From: Selenomonadaceae bacterium UBA3796
Lineage (GTDB): Bacteria; Bacillota; Negativicutes; Selenomonadales; Selenomonadaceae
DNA: 11,584 bases
Assembly (NCBI GenBank): GCA_002369175.1
Contig: DFES01000142.1
Location: 1 to 11,584, forward strand
Direction: 5' to 3'
Under the pieces are notes generated by a model that was given only the letters and a program-made list of their open reading frames with translations, was not told where the DNA came from and made no database searches. This document shows, piece after piece, positions 7,394 to 11,584 of the stretch (positions within the stretch are counted from its first letter, which is position 1; every line of letters starts with the position of its first letter). The translations under genes were made by a program, and so were the position numbers.

Positions 7394-8562
7394 CAGCTTT
7401 TCTCCCCTTCCAAATGAAGTTCTGCTTTCGTGCCGTCGGACAGGCCTTCCATGCTGCCGGTCACCACGGCTTCCCCTTCGGAAAGACCTGCGTAGATTTC
7501 TATATAGGTGCCGTCATCTGCACCTGCTTCTATCCTCTTGAGATGCAGGATGCCCTCCTCATCCACCACATATACCCTGTCGTGAGCAGAATCCACCATG
7601 GCGGACAAAGGCACCGTAAGGCAGCGGTAAGCACTGCCTGTCTGCATAGTCACCCTGGTGTAGGTCATAGGCTCCAAAAGGCGGGTGCGATTGTCCACTT
7701 CCCAGACAGCCCGACGCACATCGGCCGGCTCTGAAAGAGGCGGCACAATCTCTTTGAGGCGGGCTGTGACTTTCTGTTTCCAGCCCTTGTTGCCGGCACC
7801 ATACTCTGTGTCATAAGCTTTGCCCATGTTCCAGCGTTCAGGGAAGGTCAGCAGGGAGGTTTCCTCCACCTTCAGATGGCGGGTGTCAAAATCTGCCAGA
7901 TTGAGGGAAAAAGTCAGCCGGTCAAAATCCCCCACCAGAGCCACGGGCATGCCTGCCTGCACATAGGCTCCTTCCCTCTGGTAGATGATGAGCACTTCAC
8001 CATCTACAGGAGAAGTCACATTCAGCTATTCCTGCTGGACGATGTATTGCTCCAGCTGAGCCTCATTCTCCTGCAAAGCCGCCTGGGCAGCCAGATATTG
8101 GGCCTCGGCGGCTTCATATTTCTCCTGGGACGTGGCGTTTTTGGCCATGAGCCTCCCCTGCCGCTGATAGGCGCTGTAAGCCTGAGCCAGCGCAGCCTCT
8201 GCCCTGCGAACGGCGCTGGTGGCCTGCTGAATCCTAAGGGGAACCTGTTCGTTGCCCATGGAAAGGAACAGATCTCCCTTGTGTACGGTGCTGTTCTTTT
8301 CCACATACCAGTTGAGGATGCGCCCATTGGTAAGAGCTACGGCATCGGTCATATTTTCGCTGGAAAAGCGCACCGCATCCAGGGTAAGAGCAGGCTGCAG
8401 TTCCCGCATCTCAGCTCTTGCCCCCTCCAGCTGCAAGAGCCGGCTGTCCATGCGCCTGGCAATCTGGTCTTCATCACTGTAGTTCAGCCATGCCCCATAG
8501 CCTACCAATGCCAGGGACAGCATGAGGATAACGACAATACCGATGTAAAAGTATTTCTTCAT
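7393..8562 (-). pseudogene. HlyD/RND-type periplasmic adaptor interrupted by an in-frame amber codon
   Basis: Would be a 389-residue periplasmic adaptor. It has an N-terminal membrane anchor (residues 4-26), a first lipoyl half (NGRILNWYVEKNSTVHKGDLFL), a coiled hairpin rich in Ala/Gln/Glu (about 105-178), the second lipoyl half (NVTSPVDGEVLIIYQREGAYVQAGMPV), then beta-barrel and membrane-proximal domains (TVPLSAMVDSAHDRVYVVDEEGILHLKR and onward). A TAG at 8026-8028 replaces residue 179, exactly between the hairpin and the second lipoyl half. Both sides are in the same frame, so a single base change explains it. Unless the codon is read through, only an N-terminal half is made. Restart at the GTG at 8019 lacks a ribosome site. 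The true start at 8562 has AAAGGA 7 nt upstream. The last base overlaps the ATG of the next gene. In an outer-membrane bacterium this adaptor would help an NHLM exporter reach a TolC-like channel, which is not in the window. Confidence 0.85.
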
Positions 8563-8564
8563 AG

Positions 8565-8684
8565 CTATATCCTTTCCCGTGCCGCTTCGCGAGTATAAAT
8601 CCTATTCTGACTCTGAATACGCGCAAGTTCACTGCCAAAAAACAGCAATATTCCTTTATACGCATGTGTACTCTCTAGCAATCT
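8565..8684 (-). other. Short open frame ahead of the adaptor gene: small gene or C-terminal remnant
   Basis: The frame is open from 8684 to a TAG at 8565-8567, only 2 nt before the adaptor ATG, the spacing expected of the preceding gene in an operon. It reads ...AYKGILLFFGSEL followed by an Arg/Gln-rich end, IQSQNRIYTREAARERI. There is no ATG in frame. A TTG at 8679-8681 with AAGGA 9 nt upstream would give 38 residues. A different frame starts at an ATG preceded by AGGAGG (about 8688) but stops after ten codons. I do not recognise the product. It could be a TTG-started small protein, the tail of a deleted upstream gene, or a frameshifted gene. Confidence 0.3.
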
Positions 8685-8771
8685 TCATTTTCCTTTCTCC
8701 TCCTTTTTCCCCGCGCATTCAGATTGGCTGCTGCCAGAGGCTGTCCTTCCGGGAGGCATGGAAATAAACGA

Positions 8772-8799
8772 GGCTGCTGCATTGTCACATGCAACAGCC
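8772..8799 (-). terminator. Intrinsic terminator of gyrA
   Basis: An 11-bp stem with one mismatch (8772-8782 with 8789-8799, loop 8783-8788), 20 nt past the gyrA stop on the minus strand. The transcript would read GGCTGTTGCAT, loop, ATGCAGCAGCC, followed by TCGTTTATTT. The core GGGGCTGTTGCATG matches the stem of the terminator at 4950-5005, suggesting a recurrent terminator type in this genome. The T-tract is modest. Confidence 0.7.
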
Positions 8800-8819
8800 C
8801 CATATGTTGATTTGCTTTC

Positions 8820-11249
8820 CTATTCCGTTTTCTGATCCATGGTGGCCATGGAGGCAACCTTATCATTCTCATTTGTCTTCATGAGCATGACGCCCTGGGT
8901 ATTGCGGCTGATGACAGAGATTTCATCCACATTTGTGCGGATGACGATGCCCTCTGTTGTGATCAGCATGAGTTCCTGCTCCGGCCTGACCACCTTGAGG
9001 CCAATGACCGAACCGGTCTTCTCCGTAACCTTCATGTTGATGATGCCCTTGCCTCCGCGGATCTGAGCGCGGTATTCCGAAGTCGGCGTGCGCTTTCCGT
9101 AGCCGTTTTCCGTCACTGTCAGCACATCGGCATTGCGGTGAAGGTTCGCCATTCCGATGACCTCATCGCCTTCCTTCAGGCGGATTCCTCGCACACCGCG
9201 CGCCACGCGCCCCATGACGCGGACATCACTCTCATCAAAGCAAATGGCGATACCATTCTTCGTTCCGAGAATGACATATCTCTCACCATCCGTAAATTTG
9301 ACGCCGATGAGTTCATCATCGTCATCCAGATGGATGGCAATGAGTCCCCCTTTCCTCATGGAACTGAATTCCTGGAGCCCCGTTTTCTTCACGATGCCCT
9401 TCTTTGTGGCCATGAAGAGGAAGCGATCCGGCTTGAACTCGCGCACCTGAATGACTGCGGTAATCTTCTCGCTCTTGTCCAGCTGCAGGAGATTTATGAT
9501 TGCCGTTCCCTTCGCCTGGCGGCCGGATTCTGCAATCTCATAGGCCTTGAGGTAGAACACCCTGCCGCGGCTCGTGAAGAAGAGGATGGTATGGTGGGTC
9601 GTGGTGATGAGGAGATTCTCAACGAAATCCTCCTCCTTCGTTCCCATCCCGGTAACACCGCGCCCTCCCCTCTTCTGGTTGCGGTAAGCCGTCAGGGGCA
9701 TGCGCTTGATGTAATTGTTGTGGGTCAGGGTGATGACCACATCCTCCTCAGCGATGAGATCCTCCACATGGAAGGAAGAAGTGTCAATGGTGATGCGGGT
9801 TCGACGCTCATCACCGTATTTTTCCTTCACAGCCGTGAGCTCTTCCCGGATGATGCCGAGAATGCGGTTTTCGTCCGCAAGAATAGCCTTGTATTCCTCA
9901 ATGGCCTTCAAGGTCGCCTCGTACTCCTCCTCGATCTTATCCCGTTCCAATCCCGTGAGACGCTGGAGACGGAGGTCGAGAATGGCCTGCGCTTGCTTAT
10001 CGGAGAGTTTGAAGGCCTGCATCAGGGATTCCTTGGCAATTTCTGCGGTGCGGCTTTCCCGAATCATGGTAATGACCGCATCGAGATTGTCAAGGGCAAT
10101 GGTCAAGCCTTCCAGAATATGGGCCCTTGCCTCTGCCTTTTTCAGTTCGTACCTGGTACGGCGGGTAATGACATCCTCCTGATGCTTGATATAGTAGTGG
10201 AGGACTTCCTTGAGATTCAGGATCTTCGGCCTGCCATCCACAAGCGCCAGCATGATGACACCGAAGCTATCCTGAAATTGAGTATGTTTATAAAGTTGGT
10301 TTAATATCACATTTGCGTTGGCATCACGACGAAGCTCCACCACAATACGCATGCCGTTGCGGTCTGACTCGTCGCGAAGATCCGTAATGCCGTCAATGGT
10401 CTTGTCACGAACAAGAGCGGCAATCTTCTCCACCAGGCGCGCTTTGTTGACCTGATAGGGAAGCTCTGTGGCAATAATGCGCGACTTGCCGTTGGACATC
10501 GTCTCGATATGGGCATCTGCCCTCATCTTTATGACGCCCCGGCCTGTCATATAAGCCTCCCGAATGCCATCTGTGCCGAGAATGAGGCCGGCCGTTGGGA
10601 AATCCGGTCCCTTGATGACCTGCATGAGCTCCTCGATGGTGGCATCCGGGCGGTCAATGAGCATCAATACGCCGTCAATCACCTCCCCCATGTTATGGGG
10701 AGGAATATTCGTTGCCATGCCGACAGCAATGCCGGAGGTTCCATTCACCAGAAGCTGCGGGAATTTGGAAGGGAGAACGGTGGGTTCCTTCAGGGACTCA
10801 TCGTAGTTCGGCGTAAAATCCACCGTCTCCTTGTCGATGTCCTGCAACATGAGCTCCGAAATCCTGGACATGCGGACTTCTGTATAGCGCATGGCCGCTG
10901 CCGGATCCCCGTCCACAGAGCCAAAATTCCCATGGCCGTCCGCAAGCATATAGCGCATGGAGAAATCCTGTGCCATACGCACAATGGCATCATACACAGA
11001 ACTATCCCCATGGGGATGATATTTACCCAAGACCTCGCCGACGATGCGCGCCGACTTCTTATAAGGCTTGCCAGAACCCATGCCGGCTTCCTGCATGGCG
11101 TAAAGAATACGCCGATGCACCGGCTTCAGGCCGTCACGAACATCCGGCAGAGCGCGGGCAACGATGACGGACATCGCATAGTCGATATACGAGTTCCGCA
11201 TCTCGTTCTCCAGCTTTACCGGAACCACCTTTCCTTGACCAAATTCCAC
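8820..11249 (-). CDS. gyrA: DNA gyrase subunit A
   Basis: The breakage-reunion subunit of the type II topoisomerase that introduces negative supercoils with GyrB and ATP, acting on chromosomal DNA in the cytoplasm. It is full length at 809 residues. Residue numbering matches E. coli through the active site: catalytic Tyr122 in AAAMRYTEVRM, with Arg121. The quinolone-determining stretch GKYHPHGDSSVYDAIVRMAQ has Ser83 and Asp87, the susceptible-type residues. The C-terminal beta-pinwheel carries the GyrA box QKRGGRG at 525-531, the mark of true gyrase rather than ParC, and repeated blade motifs follow (for example IRGGKGIINMK). The start is GTG with GAGGTG 5 nt upstream. A promoter at 11295-11324 leaves a leader of about 39 nt. 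gyrB is not next to it in this window. A terminator follows at 8772-8799. No sign of damage or foreign origin. Confidence 0.98.
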   Translation of the reverse strand: MEFGQGKVVPVKLENEMRNSYIDYAMSVIVARALPDVRDGLKPVHRRILYAMQEAGMGSGKPYKKSARIVGEVLGKYHPHGDSSVYDAIVRMAQDFSMRYMLADGHGNFGSVDGDPAAAMRYTEVRMSRISELMLQDIDKETVDFTPNYDESLKEPTVLPSKFPQLLVNGTSGIAVGMATNIPPHNMGEVIDGVLMLIDRPDATIEELMQVIKGPDFPTAGLILGTDGIREAYMTGRGVIKMRADAHIETMSNGKSRIIATELPYQVNKARLVEKIAALVRDKTIDGITDLRDESDRNGMRIVVELRRDANANVILNQLYKHTQFQDSFGVIMLALVDGRPKILNLKEVLHYYIKHQEDVITRRTRYELKKAEARAHILEGLTIALDNLDAVITMIRESRTAEIAKESLMQAFKLSDKQAQAILDLRLQRLTGLERDKIEEEYEATLKAIEEYKAILADENRILGIIREELTAVKEKYGDERRTRITIDTSSFHVEDLIAEEDVVITLTHNNYIKRMPLTAYRNQKRGGRGVTGMGTKEEDFVENLLITTTHHTILFFTSRGRVFYLKAYEIAESGRQAKGTAIINLLQLDKSEKITAVIQVREFKPDRFLFMATKKGIVKKTGLQEFSSMRKGGLIAIHLDDDDELIGVKFTDGERYVILGTKNGIAICFDESDVRVMGRVARGVRGIRLKEGDEVIGMANLHRNADVLTVTENGYGKRTPTSEYRAQIRGGKGIINMKVTEKTGSVIGLKVVRPEQELMLITTEGIVIRTNVDEISVISRNTQGVMLMKTNENDKVASMATMDQKTE

Positions 11250-11294
11250 AATCTCACCTCAGAACTGCAATGCATTTACAGAAATTAACATCTT

Positions 11295-11324
11295 ATTATA
11301 ACGCAATTGTTCCAATTTTGCCAT
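11295..11324 (-). promoter_or_regulatory. gyrA promoter (copy 1 of tandem promoter element)
   Basis: Minus-strand -10 TATAAT (11295-11300), 18-bp spacer and -35-like ATGGCA (11319-11324). Transcription should begin near 11288. The spacer AAATTGGAACAATTGCGT is shared with the copy at 11364-11393 and nearly with both promoters at 3461-3519. A dyad ATTTTGCC-ATG-GGCAAAAT (11315-11333) covers the -35 region and could be an operator. Confidence 0.72.
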
Positions 11325-11350
11325 GGGCAAAATATACAAAATAGCGTTTC

Positions 11351-11366
11351 GGCAGGTTTTCCTGCC
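11351..11366. other. Small perfect hairpin between the tandem promoter copies
   Basis: GGCAGG-TTTT-CCTGCC forms a 6-bp stem with a 4-nt loop. It overlaps the weak -10 of the upstream promoter copy, and that promoter's start would fall inside it. It would form as RNA only in transcripts coming from further upstream. No T-run directly follows on the minus strand, so terminator activity is doubtful. Confidence 0.45.
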
Positions 11367-11393
11367 ATAACGCAATTGTTCCAATTTTACCAT
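11364..11393 (-). promoter_or_regulatory. Second, weaker promoter-like copy upstream of gyrA
   Basis: Same layout as the gyrA promoter, 69 bp further upstream: -35-like ATGGTA (11388-11393), the identical 18-bp spacer, but a -10 of TATGGC (11364-11369) instead of TATAAT. The poor -10 suggests a weak or decayed promoter, or a copy kept for its binding sites rather than for initiation. Confidence 0.45.
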
Positions 11394-11400
11394 GGGCAAA

Positions 11401-11442
11401 ATATACGGCGTCCGAACAAAATTATGTTTGGACGCCGTATAT
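11401..11442 (-). terminator. Strong hairpin terminator after the right-edge reading frame
   Basis: An 18-bp stem (11401-11418 with 11425-11442, one G-T pair) around a 6-nt loop, with GC-rich core ACGGCGTCC/GGACGCCGT. It lies 13 nt past the stop of the 41-residue frame on the minus strand. It is followed there only by TTTTG, so the U-tract is short, but the stem is very stable and no gene crosses it. It isolates gyrA from upstream transcription. Confidence 0.72.
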
Positions 11443-11455
11443 GCAGAACGATCCC

Positions 11456-11581
11456 TTAGTTCAACTTCAGTTTTTGCGGAGCTGTGAACGGAGAAGCCTG
11501 CGCCGCCGAACAGCAAACGAGAAAACTAAACGGCATAAGTGCGACCAATAAGAGCCAAGACACTTTATTGAAGATGTTCAT
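11456..11581 (-). CDS. Short exported peptide or truncated secreted protein, at window edge
   Basis: The frame gives 41 residues from the ATG at 11581. It has a basic N-terminus, a hydrophobic core WLLLVALMPFSFLVCC (residues 9-24), then a likely signal peptidase I site after AAQA (26-29), leaving about 12 residues (SPFTAPQKLKLN) before TAA. A CCS at 23-25 makes a lipoprotein site less convincing. Any ribosome site lies outside the window and the frame could extend further upstream, so the start is not certain. A strong terminator follows 13 nt later, which suggests a real transcription unit. I do not recognise it. It may be a tiny secreted peptide or the leftover N-terminus of a deleted secreted protein. 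Confidence 0.45.
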   Translation of the reverse strand: MNIFNKVSWLLLVALMPFSFLVCCSAAQASPFTAPQKLKLN

Positions 11582-11584
11582 GGT

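Larger units (their letters stand above)
11295..11406 (-). repeat. Tandem pair of 43-bp promoter elements
   Basis: Units 11295-11337 and 11364-11406 agree at 39 of 43 positions by eye. Three differences fall in the -10 hexamer and one in the -35. The 13 bases upstream of the -35 (GTATATTTTGCCC) are identical, so the repeat is longer than a promoter core. The pair is separated by 26 bp that include a small hairpin (11351-11366). Confidence 0.88.

Noticed and set aside
7393..8019. A separate 208-residue protein starting at GTG 8019
   Set aside because: It is in the same frame as the upstream half across one TAG, begins in the middle of a lipoyl domain and has no ribosome site. It is the second half of one broken gene.
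8563..8819. NHLP bacteriocin precursor peptide near the export genes
   Set aside because: No frame in this gap shows an NHLP/Nif11-like leader or a Gly-Gly type cleavage site. Only short frames of unclear meaning are present.
9138..10304. Plus-strand open frame of 388 codons inside gyrA
   Set aside because: Antisense shadow of a highly conserved gene with no ribosome site or motif of its own.
11259..11516. Minus-strand frame of 85 codons with a repeated ILPMxKLEQLRY peptide
   Set aside because: The peptide repeat is simply the translation of the tandem promoter elements. The frame crosses a terminator hairpin and the gyrA promoter, so it is not a gene.
1..11584. CRISPR array, tRNA, rRNA, transposase or riboswitch
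   Set aside because: No regularly spaced repeats, cloverleaf sequences, rRNA motifs, transposase motifs or recognised riboswitch cores were seen on either strand. The repeats present are promoter elements, terminators and one coding tandem repeat.

Overview
The window reads as a diderm Firmicute of the Negativicutes, most likely Selenomonas or a close relative. This is inferred from the style of the GyrA and LCP proteins, the moderately high GC, a periplasmic-adaptor-plus-NHLP export operon suited to an outer membrane, and GGGGCTGTTGCA-type terminator hairpins. No rRNA, tRNA, CRISPR array or insertion sequence was found.

Left part (1-3392, minus strand): a two-gene unit. A ChvE-like sugar-binding lipoprotein is followed after 13 nt by a large membrane diguanylate cyclase (multi-TM region, extracytoplasmic Cache-like domain, HAMP, GGDEF) that runs off the left edge. 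No sugar ABC permease or ATPase gene is visible, so the pair looks like a sugar-sensing input for c-di-GMP signalling rather than an importer. The unit fires from one half of a nearly perfect 59-bp palindrome (3461-3519). The other half drives a LytR-CpsA-Psr (LCP) cell-wall ligase (3563-4927, plus strand) with an unusual RTE-repeat and Pro/Ala-rich tail. The LCP gene ends in a strong bidirectional terminator (4950-5005).

Middle (5015-8684, minus strand): the wreck of an NHLP/NHLM-type peptide (bacteriocin) export operon. In transcription order it holds a short unrecognised frame, an HlyD/RND-type periplasmic adaptor broken by one amber codon, an NHLM HlyD-type secretion protein whose C-terminus runs into foreign frame, and a C-terminal remnant of the second NHLM ABC transporter. 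That remnant lacks its N-terminal domain, part of its membrane domain (with a frame change) and the whole Walker A region. The peptidase-containing first ABC transporter and any precursor peptide are absent. The operon cannot make a working exporter.

Right part (8772-11584, minus strand): gyrA with its own terminator, preceded by two tandem copies (11295-11337 and 11364-11406) of the promoter element also found in the 3461-3519 palindrome. Upstream lie a strong terminator hairpin and a 41-residue reading frame that is little more than a signal peptide.

The most interesting theme is the repeated promoter element. All four copies have an 18-bp spacer holding an invariant GGAACAATTGCG and a small dyad over the -35 region, and they serve genes as different as gyrA, LCP and a sugar sensor. 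No complete, clearly new system is visible. The best candidate functional novelty is the sugar-binding lipoprotein paired with a diguanylate cyclase.
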